The notes: generated by a model from the letters alone, not told the origin. A DNA stretch of 64,000 nucleotides from Pontibacter fetidus (GCF_010119545.1 NZ_JAAEAA010000001.1:186001-250000); one strand, 5' to 3'. Counted from the stretch's first letter, positions 1-10,394 are shown. Numbers and translations: made by a program.

Positions 1-158
1 TTTTCTGCTTTATTCTATTTGCTATAGCGTTTGAGGCAATTTTTAAACTGGAACTTACAACGTTTGTTTTCAGTTTGCAGTTTAACCCAATAAAAAAGCC
101 TTAAACGGAAATAAGTTTTTTTGGTTGGGTAAACTCAGATAAAATTGCTGCATAGCCT
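1..158. other. AT-rich upstream region of the T9SS cargo gene
   Basis: Left edge of the window, ahead of the giant secreted protein. It holds one CTATAG site at 22-27 and a T/A-rich leader. I see no clear TAnnTTTG promoter element, no RNA gene and no open reading frame. Confidence 0.4.
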
Positions 159-3100
159 ATGAAACTACTGTTACGTGTTGTTTTTTTATTTCTTGTATTA
201 GCTCCGGGATTTGTACTGGCAGAAGGTTCAAAAAACCTGACACCCAATTCTTCCGGCAGTTCAACGGACCTTACAAACCCGAATAACTCACGCGCCGGTT
301 ACCTGGCACACGATGCCAACTTTGCATCGGCGGCAGGCGTTGGCCCAACTTCGCTGAGTTTTCTTAAATCTCCGGGCTATAACTATAACGGAGCTACTTA
401 TTCCCCTGACCATCGCTTGTATGTGCGCGTACTTCCCGGCGAAAGCATCCACTTCGGGGTACACCGTACTACACACGACCAGGGCACGGGCAACCAAAAC
501 GACCTCACCATTACGGTAAGATACCGCTCCATTGATGGGACAGAATTAACTGCGGGCTCTCATACCCTAACCCGAAATAAATCATCTCAAAGGCAAATGC
601 TGTTAAACCAGCAAAAGGGCGTAATCGATAACGCAGCCCAGGCCTTGGCCGGACCTGATGACCTGGCTGGTGCTGCCGGGTATAACAGTATAGCCTATAC
701 AAACAACGGGAGCACGTACCTGGATGTATTTTTCGAGTTTAACCAGGTAAATGAAGCAAGCCTTAGCCAGGAACAACGTTTTTCGGTTTATGATTACTGG
801 GACTTTACGGTACTGGATGCAAATAAAAATGAGAAACCCGGCCGTATGTTCTCTAAACTATGGGCCTTTTCAGCTGGCGGTACCAATAACGTATTTTCCA
901 AGAATTTTGACATGTACCCGCTTATACCAAGCGAAACGCAACCAGGAAAATACTTTGTAAAAGTGCTGGAACTTGCCGGTATAGCCCCTCAAAACTTTTT
1001 CAGGTTTGTAACCAATAGCATGGGTACCAACATGGGCGCAACATTTGAAGAGCGCCGCAAAAGCCAGACCTCAAATTCTGATTACCCCGAATACCTGAAC
1101 TTCGTTAACAACCCCGACCCTGCCCTCTGGCCTACAGCCACTACTCCTACTTTTAGCGTTACGGCGCAGCCTTACTGCGTTAATTCTGTGACCGGCCGTG
1201 GCGGCGTAACCTTTACAGGCACAAGCTCTGAGAGCAGTACGTTTATGGTTCTCATCGACCTTAACAACAATGGCACTTACGACCCGGGAACTGCTGACAT
1301 ATTGCTGGAGAAAACCGGCCCGGCAGGTAACAAAGTAATTACCTGGGACGGCCTGAATGGCCTTGGCCAAGTGGTACCAAAAGGCACAACTATAAAATAC
1401 TACTTTAAGAACGGAAGCGGCCGCTTAAACTTTCCGGTTTGGGATGCAGAAACGAACCTGGACGGTTTCAGGGTTGGAGAAGTGCGCCCTTTGCCAGCCG
1501 GTACGCCTACACTAAACTATAACAGTAAACTTTTCTGGGATGACTCTAATTTGTTGGCTTCCAGGTTTCCGGCGCCGCAGCAACAGTTATTTGGCCTGGC
1601 CTCTACCGGCGATTATTCAAATTTAAGTGGTGGACAGCATAAATGGGGAGCTAACAATGCTACCGCCGGCGACCTTTACACGATAAACACCTGGACGTAC
1701 GGCTTCACCAACGAACAGGAACTGACACAGGTTTACACCTTTGATTGTTCGGCTGACCTGGCCGTTACGCATACTGTTTCGGGCGGTAACTATATCATCG
1801 GCAAACCTTTTACTTATACCATTACCGTACAAAACAACGGGCCGCAGCTAGCGTCAGGCATTATTCTAAAAGACCTGCTGGATGCAGCAAAGCTTACTTT
1901 TATCAGCGCTTCGGCCTCTTTGGGTACCTATAACAGCACTACCGGCGACTGGACCATCGGGGATATGGGGTCTGGTGCAACACGTACTCTGACCATTACG
2001 GCCTCTCCTAAAGTTACCGGAATTATAAGCCAGACAGCCACGATAACTGCTGCCCAGCAAACGGACCCCGTAACTACCAACAACAGCGCCACGGCTACGA
2101 TAAATGTGTCCTCTGCTGCGGATATTGAAGTAAAGAACACGGCATCGGGCGCTACATTTAACAACGGTGATGAGGTAACCTATACTATAACTGCTAAGAA
2201 CCTGGGCCCTAACAATGCCACCGGCGTTTCGCTGACCGACCTGTTACCTGCCGGGTTAACATTTGTGAGTGCATCGCCAACTATAGGTACTTATGATAAA
2301 ACTACAGGCATATGGACTATAGGTAACCTGAATATTGCCCCAACGGCCACGCTGGTTTTAAAAGCAAAAACCACCACCCTGGGATCAATAACCACTACGG
2401 CCAGCCTGAATAACAGAAGCGGGTACGAACTAGACGACAATTCCTCTAATAATACATCATCTAATACGATCTCGGTTAACCCTTCGGCAGATGTTGACAT
2501 AACGCATACTGTATCGAACCTAAACCCAAGCCAGGGCGAAACGATCAGGATTACGATACGCGCTAAAAACAACGGCCCCAACGAAGCGACCAATGTGGTG
2601 GTAACTAATGCCATTCCGGCAAGTTTCCAGGTAAAGCAGCCGGTTACCGTAACCACAGGTACTTACAACCCGACTACCTATACCTGGAACGTAGGTTCGA
2701 TACCGGTAAATACCGTCCATTACATTGCTTATGATGTTATCGTAAATGCGAGCGGCTCTTATTCTGTAGTTTCGGCCCAGACGCATACGGAGCCGGATGG
2801 CGTTGCGGCAAATAACTCAGCTACCTCTACTATAACTGTAAGCGCAGCAGCTGACGTGGCAGTTACAAACACCATAAGCCCGGTTAAAACAGAATATGCG
2901 AATGGCGATGCTGTTACCTATACAGTTACGGTTACAAATAACGGCCCGAGCGCCGCAACGAATGTTACCGTTACAGATAAACTTCCTGCATCGCTTACAT
3001 TTATGTCGGCTACACCATCAGTAGGCACTTATAACTCCACAAGCGGCGCCTGGGCTATCGGGAATCTTGCCGTTGGCTCCTCTGCTACTTTAACCTTACA

Positions 3101-6100
3101 GGCAACTATAAACCAAAGTGCTGTTATTACCACCACAGCTACCCAAACCCACACCGAAACAGATAACCTCAGCGACAATAACTCCGCATCCAATACCATC
3201 AGGTCTGGCTCGGGGCAGGTAACGGCAGATGTAGGGGTTAGTATTACCAGTTCTGCAGCTACCAGCTATACCGGCGATGAGGTAACTATAAAAGTGAAGC
3301 TCACAAACAATGGCCCGGATGCTGCAACTGGTTTGCAACTTACCTCGCTTGTACCATCCGGTATGTCGCTGGTGAAAAGTGCGCCCGGAACCGGAACATA
3401 CGATGCTGCAACCGGCAAATGGATGGTGGGCAGCTTAGGGCCAGGTAATGTTACGGAGCTTATTCTTACGGTTAAATCCCTGCCAGATAATACGGTTACA
3501 GGTGATAAAACATACACATTCAATGCATCGGGCTTGAGCCTTAATGAAACCCAGGGCAGTAACCTGAATACTGATACCGGAACTGTAAATGTTGTAGTTA
3601 AAAAGAAAGCAGATGCAGTAACAACTATAGCAGTAACCGGCGATGTAAACGGTGTATTCTATCATAATGTAACGCAGGCAACTATAACTATAACCGTTAC
3701 AAATGCTGGTCCAGACGTAATCACCAACCTGGTGGGCAGAGATACCAGAACCGGTTACCTGACTTTCTCGCTCGAAAATCCGCCGATACCATCTGAAGGT
3801 ACATCTTACAGCATGAAAACCGGCGAATGGATCATACCTGTACTGCAACCTGGCGAAACAAAAACACTTGTTGTAAAAGGTATACCAAACACAACCGGCC
3901 GATTGAACCTGGGCGGTACAATAACTTCTATGGATCAGTTCGATCCGATTAAGGAAAATGACGTGGCCATAGCTTTATTTAACGTAGCTCCGGTAGCTGA
4001 CCTCAAGGTGACCAACACCGTTGCTGCAGGGCCATATTATAACGGACAAACTACCACGTTTACGGTTACTGTCGAAAACCTTGGGCCGGATGCTGCCACA
4101 GGCGTAACGCTAGAAGACAAATTACCGGCCGGACTGGAGTTTGTAAGTGCTACAACCACAATGGGTACGTATAATGCTACAACCGGTATCTGGACGCTTG
4201 GCTCTGATGTGCTGCCCGCACAGGTACAAACTCTTACCATAACTGCCAAACCAACTATAGCAGGTACTTTAGAGACAATAGCGAAAGTTAAAACGGCTAA
4301 CGAATACGATAAACTTGCAACCGATAACCAAGCAACTGCATCTATAACAACCGATAAAACAGCTGATATACGGGTATACTATAGTTTACCTGCCGAAACC
4401 CGGAATGTAGGGAAAGAAACCACCTTTACGCTTGAAGTTACAAACCTTGGCCCTGATGAAGCAACAGGCATTGCTGTGCAGGAAGTGTTTCCGGACGGCT
4501 TTACTTTTGTAAGTGCACTGCCTACTACAGGGACGTATGATGCCAGCACAGGCGTGTGGACCATACCAACACTGGCGAGTGGTATAAAAACGAATCTAAC
4601 GTTTACGGTTATCCCGAACAAAACAGGTGCTATAACCAACTATAGTTACAAGATAACATCAGCAGAGTACGACCCGAACGGGCAAAACCTGCAGGCAGGT
4701 AATAACCGGATAACCATCCTTTTTAACATCAGCGACCGTGCAGCTACTTATTCTTCCAACAGTGTCAAAAACTTTTATGACTATAAGAAGAGTGACGTAT
4801 TGGCTTACCCGACCGACCCGGATGGTAGCGTAACATCGGCCCGTTTAAATAATACGACCTTACCAAACGGACTGACACTGGAGAACAATGGTAAGTTAGT
4901 TGTCAGCGATCCGTTTAAACTGCGCCCGGGCACATACCTGGTAAGTATAGATCTGACGGATGAGTTTGGAAATACCACAACTATAACCAACCACACCATA
5001 ACTATAAACGGTGACCGCGACGGCGATGGCGTTCCTGATTTTACAGATATAGATGACAACAACGATGGCTTACCAGATACGATGGTATCGGGAACGACAG
5101 ACCCTTATGCCGATGAGGACAACGACGGCGAACTGAACTATAGTGACACTGGTTTCATCTCTCCGGGTGGTAAAACTTTTACAGATATAAATGGCGATGG
5201 CATAAACGACTGGTTTGATACAGATTTGGATGGTATCATCAATTCGCTGGATGTTGATATGGATAACGATGGCATACCAAATGCTATTGAAGCAAACGGG
5301 GGTACCATGCCAATGGCTTTTGGGTACAATACGGCTGCAGGCATATTAAATGGCGCCGTAAGCACAAATGGTATGACTATAGCCGCCCAGACAGCTGACA
5401 ACAGTGGCATTACAAAGTATAGCCTTCCGGATTCTGACCGCGATGGAATAAAAGATATGTTTGACCTTGACTCGGATAACGACGGCTTACCAGACCTGAT
5501 GGAGGCACAAACTACCGCCGGTTACCGCCTGCGCTATGGTACAGACAGTGACCGTGATGGACTGGACGATGCCTTTGACCCGACCTGTGGTTGTGCAACG
5601 GCTGGTGCTGGTGTAGTGCTCGTAAATTCAGACGATGATACGGTGCCAGACTACCTGGATACGAACAGTGATAACGACGCCATTTCAGATATGATCGAGT
5701 CGTTTGATGATAACAACAGTGGCGGCTCCGGCGATGATCTGATGCTACGAGCTGCCAATTTCACAAACGGTTATTACCCAAACACAGATCTGAACACAAA
5801 CAAAACCGCTGATTGGCTGGATGATGATGATTTTAACGGGATTCAAAACTTTTTACAGTTTGGCCACAAGTATTATCATGACACCAACGGTAACGGCATT
5901 GTAGACCTGTTCGATCCGGCTAATTCGGGAACGGCGGTAGTTTACCAGTTAAACGCAAACAATAAAATGAATTACCGCGATGCCGGCGTTGTAACACCGC
6001 TACCCGTTTCTCTGGTCAGCTTCCAGGGTAAATTAAATGCGGATGGGGTTATGCTTAAATGGGTAACGGCATCAGAAAAAGACAACGACCGCTTCGAGAT

Positions 6101-6545
6101 AGAGCGCAGTGCAGATGGCAAAACCTTTAAAACGATAGCTACTGTTAAAGGTGCCGGTACCAGTAACTCAAAACTAAACTATAGTTACCTGGATACTGTA
6201 CTGCCGTTAACTATAGTTTATTATCGCCTGAAGCAGGTAGATATGGATGGCACATTTGTTTATTCCAGAACTGTTACGGTACAGCCTGCCCCACATACCG
6301 GCAAATCGTTGGTGACACTGTACCCGAACCCAGCAACAGAGAATGTAAACCTGGACCTACGCTTACTGCCACAAGGCGACTATACTGTAACTATAGTTAG
6401 CATGGATGGCCGTGTGGTAAACCGTTACCAGTTACAGAGTGGCGTAAACCATCAGGTAGAGATTGGGCACCTGGCAGCAGGCAAGTATATAATACGGGTG
6501 CAAGGCCAGCACTTTACCGAGAGCCACAGTTTACTGAAAAGATAA
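159..6545 (+). CDS. Giant T9SS-secreted protein with eight DUF11 repeats and thrombospondin type 3-like repeats
   Basis: A 2128-aa exported protein, likely displayed on the surface or released. The signal peptide covers about residues 1-21. A unique region follows to about 530. Eight DUF11-type Ig-like repeats then start near residues 532, 654, 777, 898, 1024, 1151, 1280 and 1402; most open with an AD-[LIV]-x-[VI] strand and carry NNGP or NLGP-A-T and LTF-S-A..GTY signatures. Residues about 1618-1915 are rich in DxDxDG calcium-binding repeats (DRDGDGVPD). A beta domain (about 1948-2040) precedes a C-terminal type A sorting domain starting LYPNPATENV and ending ESHSLLKR. DUF11 repeats usually act as stalks; the adhesive role is inference. 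The gene stands alone and ends at a bidirectional terminator. Confidence 0.9.
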   Translation: MKLLLRVVFLFLVLAPGFVLAEGSKNLTPNSSGSSTDLTNPNNSRAGYLAHDANFASAAGVGPTSLSFLKSPGYNYNGATYSPDHRLYVRVLPGESIHFGVHRTTHDQGTGNQNDLTITVRYRSIDGTELTAGSHTLTRNKSSQRQMLLNQQKGVIDNAAQALAGPDDLAGAAGYNSIAYTNNGSTYLDVFFEFNQVNEASLSQEQRFSVYDYWDFTVLDANKNEKPGRMFSKLWAFSAGGTNNVFSKNFDMYPLIPSETQPGKYFVKVLELAGIAPQNFFRFVTNSMGTNMGATFEERRKSQTSNSDYPEYLNFVNNPDPALWPTATTPTFSVTAQPYCVNSVTGRGGVTFTGTSSESSTFMVLIDLNNNGTYDPGTADILLEKTGPAGNKVITWDGLNGLGQVVPKGTTIKYYFKNGSGRLNFPVWDAETNLDGFRVGEVRPLPAGTPTLNYNSKLFWDDSNLLASRFPAPQQQLFGLASTGDYSNLSGGQHKWGANNATAGDLYTINTWTYGFTNEQELTQVYTFDCSADLAVTHTVSGGNYIIGKPFTYTITVQNNGPQLASGIILKDLLDAAKLTFISASASLGTYNSTTGDWTIGDMGSGATRTLTITASPKVTGIISQTATITAAQQTDPVTTNNSATATINVSSAADIEVKNTASGATFNNGDEVTYTITAKNLGPNNATGVSLTDLLPAGLTFVSASPTIGTYDKTTGIWTIGNLNIAPTATLVLKAKTTTLGSITTTASLNNRSGYELDDNSSNNTSSNTISVNPSADVDITHTVSNLNPSQGETIRITIRAKNNGPNEATNVVVTNAIPASFQVKQPVTVTTGTYNPTTYTWNVGSIPVNTVHYIAYDVIVNASGSYSVVSAQTHTEPDGVAANNSATSTITVSAAADVAVTNTISPVKTEYANGDAVTYTVTVTNNGPSAATNVTVTDKLPASLTFMSATPSVGTYNSTSGAWAIGNLAVGSSATLTLQATINQSAVITTTATQTHTETDNLSDNNSASNTIRSGSGQVTADVGVSITSSAATSYTGDEVTIKVKLTNNGPDAATGLQLTSLVPSGMSLVKSAPGTGTYDAATGKWMVGSLGPGNVTELILTVKSLPDNTVTGDKTYTFNASGLSLNETQGSNLNTDTGTVNVVVKKKADAVTTIAVTGDVNGVFYHNVTQATITITVTNAGPDVITNLVGRDTRTGYLTFSLENPPIPSEGTSYSMKTGEWIIPVLQPGETKTLVVKGIPNTTGRLNLGGTITSMDQFDPIKENDVAIALFNVAPVADLKVTNTVAAGPYYNGQTTTFTVTVENLGPDAATGVTLEDKLPAGLEFVSATTTMGTYNATTGIWTLGSDVLPAQVQTLTITAKPTIAGTLETIAKVKTANEYDKLATDNQATASITTDKTADIRVYYSLPAETRNVGKETTFTLEVTNLGPDEATGIAVQEVFPDGFTFVSALPTTGTYDASTGVWTIPTLASGIKTNLTFTVIPNKTGAITNYSYKITSAEYDPNGQNLQAGNNRITILFNISDRAATYSSNSVKNFYDYKKSDVLAYPTDPDGSVTSARLNNTTLPNGLTLENNGKLVVSDPFKLRPGTYLVSIDLTDEFGNTTTITNHTITINGDRDGDGVPDFTDIDDNNDGLPDTMVSGTTDPYADEDNDGELNYSDTGFISPGGKTFTDINGDGINDWFDTDLDGIINSLDVDMDNDGIPNAIEANGGTMPMAFGYNTAAGILNGAVSTNGMTIAAQTADNSGITKYSLPDSDRDGIKDMFDLDSDNDGLPDLMEAQTTAGYRLRYGTDSDRDGLDDAFDPTCGCATAGAGVVLVNSDDDTVPDYLDTNSDNDAISDMIESFDDNNSGGSGDDLMLRAANFTNGYYPNTDLNTNKTADWLDDDDFNGIQNFLQFGHKYYHDTNGNGIVDLFDPANSGTAVVYQLNANNKMNYRDAGVVTPLPVSLVSFQGKLNADGVMLKWVTASEKDNDRFEIERSADGKTFKTIATVKGAGTSNSKLNYSYLDTVLPLTIVYYRLKQVDMDGTFVYSRTVTVQPAPHTGKSLVTLYPNPATENVNLDLRLLPQGDYTVTIVSMDGRVVNRYQLQSGVNHQVEIGHLAAGKYIIRVQGQHFTESHSLLKR

Positions 6546-6566
6546 AGTTTAGCCAAATATATAAGT

Positions 6567-6594
6567 AAAGCCCCGCTATGTTTAGCGGGGCTTT
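6567..6594. terminator. Bidirectional rho-independent terminator
   Basis: A perfect 10-bp stem (AAAGCCCCGC / GCGGGGCTTT) with an 8-nt loop lies between two convergent genes. A/T-rich tails on each side let it serve both the T9SS cargo gene and the E1 gene. Confidence 0.85.
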
Positions 6595-6620
6595 CTGTTT
6601 ATACCAACTATAGTTCGGTA

Positions 6621-8699
6621 TTAGTAATTCAGCAGTTCTTCTATAATTGCAGCTACTTTATCAGGGTTTGGAAGCATCATTTTCTCCAGCTCCACATTAA
6701 GTGGTATAGCTGGCAGGTTAGCCGCACCCAACGTATATACCGGTGCATCCAACTGCTGGAAACATTCTTTCGAGATACGGCCAGCCAATGATTCTGCAAA
6801 CGAATTCATTAATGGTTCTTCGGTTAATACCAGTGCTTTACCATGGCGCTTCACTGATGCAATAACCGCATCAAAATCCAACGGGTTAAGCGTGCGCAGG
6901 TCCAGGATCTCTACACTGCCCGGGAATTGTTTAGAAGCTGTTTTAGCCCAGTACACACCCATGCCATAAGTGATTACCGATATGGAGTTACCCATTTTAA
7001 TTTCTTCTTCCGAAGCATGCTGCACTACATTGGCTTTGCCTAACGGCAGGATATAGTTCTCATCCGGCTCTATTGTTTTGGCATCTTCGGTTCCGGCAAC
7101 TTTAGACCAGTACAGGCCTTTGTGTTCCAGCATTATTACCGGGTTCGGATCCAGGAAAGCGGCTTTCATCAGACCTTTCATGTCGGCTGCGTTGCTTGGG
7201 TACACTACTTTAATGCCTCGTATCGTTAGCAACGTAGATTCTATACTTCCGGAATGATAAGGGCCACCGCCACCATAAGCACCGATTGGCACACGAATCA
7301 CAGACTGAATCGGAAATTTGCCCATCGACAGGTAACAGCTCTTCGATAGCTCTTCCACCAGCTGATTCATACCCGGCCAGATATAATCCGCAAACTGTAT
7401 CTCAACTATAGCCTTGGCCCCAACCGCCGACATACCAGCCGTAGAACCAACTATATACGCTTCCTGAATCGGGGTGTTGAACACGCGGGCATCACCATAT
7501 TTTTTAGCCAGCAAAGCTGCTTCCCGGAAAACACCACCCAGTTCACCGCCTACGTCCTGGCCATAGAACAGAGCTTCCGGGTAAGTTTTCAGAATATCGT
7601 CTACGGCATGTAGCGCAGCATCTACCATTATAGCTTTCTCAGCTCCTGCTGGTGTGCGTTCGCCTTTTTCTTCCGTTACTGACGTAGGGGCAAATTCGTG
7701 CTGGTCAAATGTAGTCGGCTCAGGGTTTGGTGCGTCCAACGCTTTCTGATAATCTGCAGCAACTATAGCTTGGGCTTCCTGCTCTAAACTATAGATTTCG
7801 TCTTCGGACACATCCAGGCTTAACAATGTTTGCTTTAGTCTTGGAATCGGGTCATTCACGGCGTGCTGCTGCAGGTTATCGCCCCGGTACCATTCGCGGC
7901 GCACACCTGATGTATGGTGGCCAAGCAACGGAACTTTGGCATGTACCAATATAGGCTTGCGAACTTCGCGGGCGTATTCAAAGGCAATACGCATGCCCTC
8001 ATACGACTCAGCAAAGTCATAGCCGTTTACACGGAGGCGCTCCATGCCTTTAAAGCCGGCGGCATATTCATAGGCATCCATGGCACGCATCTCTTTGCCC
8101 GTTGCCGATATTCCCCAGTCGTTATCCTGTACCAGGTAAACGATTGGTAAACCTTTCAACACAGCCATCTGGAATGCCTCGGCCACTTCACCTTCCGTTA
8201 CCGAGCCATCGCCCAGCGAACAAAGTACAACTGGTCTCTCTTCTCCGTTCAACAATCCCTGGTTCTCTAAATAAGCAATACCATGCGCCATACCTGTAGC
8301 CGGAATTGCCTGCATACCGGTGGCTGAGCTCTGGTGTGGAATAACCGGGAAACCTTCGCGGCGCAGCGACGGGTGACCGTAGTAGGTACGACCACCAGAG
8401 AAAGGATCATCTGCTTTGGCCATCAGTTGCAGCATTAGTTCATAAGGCTGCATACCTATACCCAGCAGTACAGAATCATCGCGGTAGTAAAGTGAGGCGT
8501 AATCGTACGATTTTAACTGGAACGCGGCTGCCAGTTGTATTGCTTCGTGGCCACGCGAGGTACTGTGTACATACTTGCTACAAATGGTTTTGTTTTCTTC
8601 GTAGGTATCTGCAAGGGTTTTGGCAGTTATCATCAGGCGGTAGGCTTTCTTCAGGAGCGCAACATCCACTTTAAAGTCTTCCAAAGTATCTTTTGACAT
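6621..8699 (-). CDS. Fused alpha/beta 2-oxoacid dehydrogenase E1 component (thiamine-diphosphate dependent)
   Basis: A 692-aa fusion of E1-alpha (about 1-330) and E1-beta (about 355-692). It should decarboxylate a 2-oxoacid (branched-chain 2-oxoacid or pyruvate) and pass the acyl group to the lipoyl E2. The alpha half shows the TPP motif GDGSVTEGE (about residue 162) ending in NDWGIS. The beta half has the transketolase pyrimidine and C-terminal domains, including LDLRTLNPLD and LVLTEEP. Fused E1 of this type is common in Bacteroidota and often named 2-oxoisovalerate dehydrogenase. No E2 or E3 gene is nearby, so substrate choice is unresolved. The start ATG is about 17 nt downstream of a predicted transcription start. 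Confidence 0.9.
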   Translation of the reverse strand: MSKDTLEDFKVDVALLKKAYRLMITAKTLADTYEENKTICSKYVHSTSRGHEAIQLAAAFQLKSYDYASLYYRDDSVLLGIGMQPYELMLQLMAKADDPFSGGRTYYGHPSLRREGFPVIPHQSSATGMQAIPATGMAHGIAYLENQGLLNGEERPVVLCSLGDGSVTEGEVAEAFQMAVLKGLPIVYLVQDNDWGISATGKEMRAMDAYEYAAGFKGMERLRVNGYDFAESYEGMRIAFEYAREVRKPILVHAKVPLLGHHTSGVRREWYRGDNLQQHAVNDPIPRLKQTLLSLDVSEDEIYSLEQEAQAIVAADYQKALDAPNPEPTTFDQHEFAPTSVTEEKGERTPAGAEKAIMVDAALHAVDDILKTYPEALFYGQDVGGELGGVFREAALLAKKYGDARVFNTPIQEAYIVGSTAGMSAVGAKAIVEIQFADYIWPGMNQLVEELSKSCYLSMGKFPIQSVIRVPIGAYGGGGPYHSGSIESTLLTIRGIKVVYPSNAADMKGLMKAAFLDPNPVIMLEHKGLYWSKVAGTEDAKTIEPDENYILPLGKANVVQHASEEEIKMGNSISVITYGMGVYWAKTASKQFPGSVEILDLRTLNPLDFDAVIASVKRHGKALVLTEEPLMNSFAESLAGRISKECFQQLDAPVYTLGAANLPAIPLNVELEKMMLPNPDKVAAIIEELLNY

Positions 8700-8720
8700 A
8701 GTTTATACTTTTGTATTGCC

Positions 8721-8728
8721 CGAAGATA
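8721..8728 (-). promoter_or_regulatory. Predicted -7 element TATCTTCG for the E1 gene
   Basis: TATCTTCG on the minus strand is a one-base variant of the Bacteroidota TAnnTTTG -7 box. A TTG-rich stretch lies about 20 nt upstream. Transcription would begin about 17 nt before the E1 start codon. Confidence 0.45.
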
Positions 8729-8804
8729 CTAAAATCAACGCTGTTTCTAAAATCTATAGTTGTGTTCGGCAGAACCGGCTTATTTGAGTAATTTTGTACT
8801 TTCT

Positions 8805-8890
8805 AGACAAAAGACTTAATGACAATGGATTAAAGACTTTTGGCTGGAAATCATTGATAAAAGTCCTTTTGTCTTTTGTCATTAAGTCAA
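8805..8890. repeat. Intergenic inverted repeat (GACTTAATGACAA arms)
   Basis: Perfect 13-bp arms at 8813-8825 and 8876-8888 flank about 50 nt. Both arms sit among reshuffled words (GACAAAAGAC, GTCTTTTGTC). A possible TTG start for hemF falls inside the right arm, which is one reason to prefer the ATG at 8909. Confidence 0.7.
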
Positions 8891-8908
8891 ACTGTCAATC
8901 AAAATAAT

Positions 8909-9808
8909 ATGTTCAGAGACGAAGTAGAAGCCTTTATGCGCCAGTTCCAGATGGATTTGGTACGTGACCTTGAAAACTGCGATGGTGGAACCACTTTTCA
9001 GACAGATGAATGGCAACATGCCGAACACGGCGGCGGCATAACACGCATAATTGAGCACGGTGCGGTACTGGAAAAAGGCGGTGTAAACTTCTCGGCAGTT
9101 GGCGGGCAACTTTCTCCGCAGTTTCTGAAAATGTTGGAAATGCCGGACCCTAACTTTTTCGCGACTGGCGTTTCGGTAGTGATGCACCCGCACAACCCAA
9201 TGGTGCCTATTACGCACATGAACGTGCGCTACTTTGAAGCCGGCGACGGTAAAGCGTGGTTTGGTGGTGGCATTGACCTAACTCCTATCTATTTGGATTT
9301 GAAGCAGGCCCAAGAGTTCCATAAGGCCATGAAAGCGGTTTGCGACAAGCACCACCCAAGCTATTACCCGGAGTTTAAGAAATGGGCTGATGACTATTTC
9401 TTTAACGTGCACCGCAACGAAACCCGCGGTGTAGGTGGCATTTTCTTTGATAGGCTGATGGCTACTGATGAGTTTACCCTGCAGCAGCGCTTTGAGTTTG
9501 TGAAGGATGTAGCCTATGCGTTTGCGCCGTTCTATACCAGTATCATGAAGCAGAACCGCGATTTACCTTATAATGAAGATCAGAAAAAGTGGCAGCTGAT
9601 TCGCCGTGGCCGCTACGTGGAATTTAACCTGGTTTATGACCGCGGTACCAAATTTGGGTTGATGACGGGTGGCCGTATTGAATCTATATTGATGAGTTTA
9701 CCGGAGCTTGCCTCGTGGGTATACAACCATAAAACAGAGCCTGATAGCCCTGAAGAGCTAACACAGAACTACCTGAAAAAAGACATCGACTGGATAAACG
9801 TACTATAG
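8909..9808 (+). CDS. hemF: Oxygen-dependent coproporphyrinogen III oxidase
   Basis: A 299-aa cytosolic enzyme that oxidatively decarboxylates coproporphyrinogen III to protoporphyrinogen IX in aerobic haem synthesis. Family signatures are visible across the whole length: WFGGGIDLTPIY, FKKWADDYFF-HR-E-RG-GGIFFD, and the C-terminal LVYDRGTKFGL followed by GR-ESILMSLP. The reading frame stays open upstream to a TTG at 8876, but those 11 residues are weakly coding and lie in an intergenic inverted repeat, so I use the ATG at 8909. The PAP2 gene begins 3 nt after the stop, implying co-transcription. Confidence 0.95.
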   Translation: MFRDEVEAFMRQFQMDLVRDLENCDGGTTFQTDEWQHAEHGGGITRIIEHGAVLEKGGVNFSAVGGQLSPQFLKMLEMPDPNFFATGVSVVMHPHNPMVPITHMNVRYFEAGDGKAWFGGGIDLTPIYLDLKQAQEFHKAMKAVCDKHHPSYYPEFKKWADDYFFNVHRNETRGVGGIFFDRLMATDEFTLQQRFEFVKDVAYAFAPFYTSIMKQNRDLPYNEDQKKWQLIRRGRYVEFNLVYDRGTKFGLMTGGRIESILMSLPELASWVYNHKTEPDSPEELTQNYLKKDIDWINVL

Positions 9809-9811
9809 CCG

Positions 9812-10393
9812 ATGCTTGAGAAGTTAATTGAGCTGGACAAGGAGCTTTTTGTTTACCTGAACGACATGCAGTCGCCTTTCTGGGATCCGATCATGCTTTT
9901 TGCGTCAGATAAATACGTTTGGGTGCCTTTTTACCTGGGCCTGATCGGATATGTAATCTGGAAATATAAAAAGCAAAGTATACCGATGCTTCTTTTAGCT
10001 GTCTTAACTATAGCTTTGGCCGATAGCATCACTTCCGGCATTTTTAAACCTTACTTTGCACGTCTTCGCCCTTGTCACGATGAAACTTTATCGGATGTAA
10101 TAAACCTGGTGGCCGGTTGTGGTGGTAAGTTTGGCTTTATGTCGTCGCATGCGGCTAATGCGTTTGGTTTTGCGGTTTTCTTTAACCTCATCCTCTCCGA
10201 CCGTTACGCGATTTTTAAGTTTATACTTATAACCTGGGCAGTTATAGTTTCCTATAGCCGTATTTACTTAGGCGTACACTTCCCGGGCGATGTAATTGGC
10301 GGTGCTATAGTTGGTAGTTTTGCTGCTTACGTTTGCTCGTTAGGTTATGCCATCGTAATCAAAAAATATAGCTGGTTTAGTTTAAAAGCGTAA
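9812..10393 (+). CDS. PAP2-family membrane phosphatase
   Basis: A 193-aa integral membrane phosphatase of the PAP2 superfamily. The three phosphatase motifs are present: KPYFARLRP (about residue 80), the S-S-H-A variant of PSGH (about 111), and SRIYLGVHFPGD (about 148-158). Hydrophobic segments between the motifs place the active site at the outer face of the inner membrane. Likely substrates are undecaprenyl pyrophosphate or lipid phosphates; sequence alone does not say which. It lies 3 nt downstream of hemF, probably in one transcript. Confidence 0.88.
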   Translation: MLEKLIELDKELFVYLNDMQSPFWDPIMLFASDKYVWVPFYLGLIGYVIWKYKKQSIPMLLLAVLTIALADSITSGIFKPYFARLRPCHDETLSDVINLVAGCGGKFGFMSSHAANAFGFAVFFNLILSDRYAIFKFILITWAVIVSYSRIYLGVHFPGDVIGGAIVGSFAAYVCSLGYAIVIKKYSWFSLKA

Positions 10394-10394
10394 T

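Noticed and set aside
1752..4740. Periodic repeats that could suggest a tandem-repeat locus or CRISPR-like array
   Set aside because: The period is about 370 nt and the similarity is at protein level (DUF11 domains); there are no short direct repeats with spacers.
8876..8908. TTG start extending hemF by 11 residues
   Set aside because: These codons lie in an intergenic inverted repeat, and the ATG at 8909 agrees with normal HemF length.
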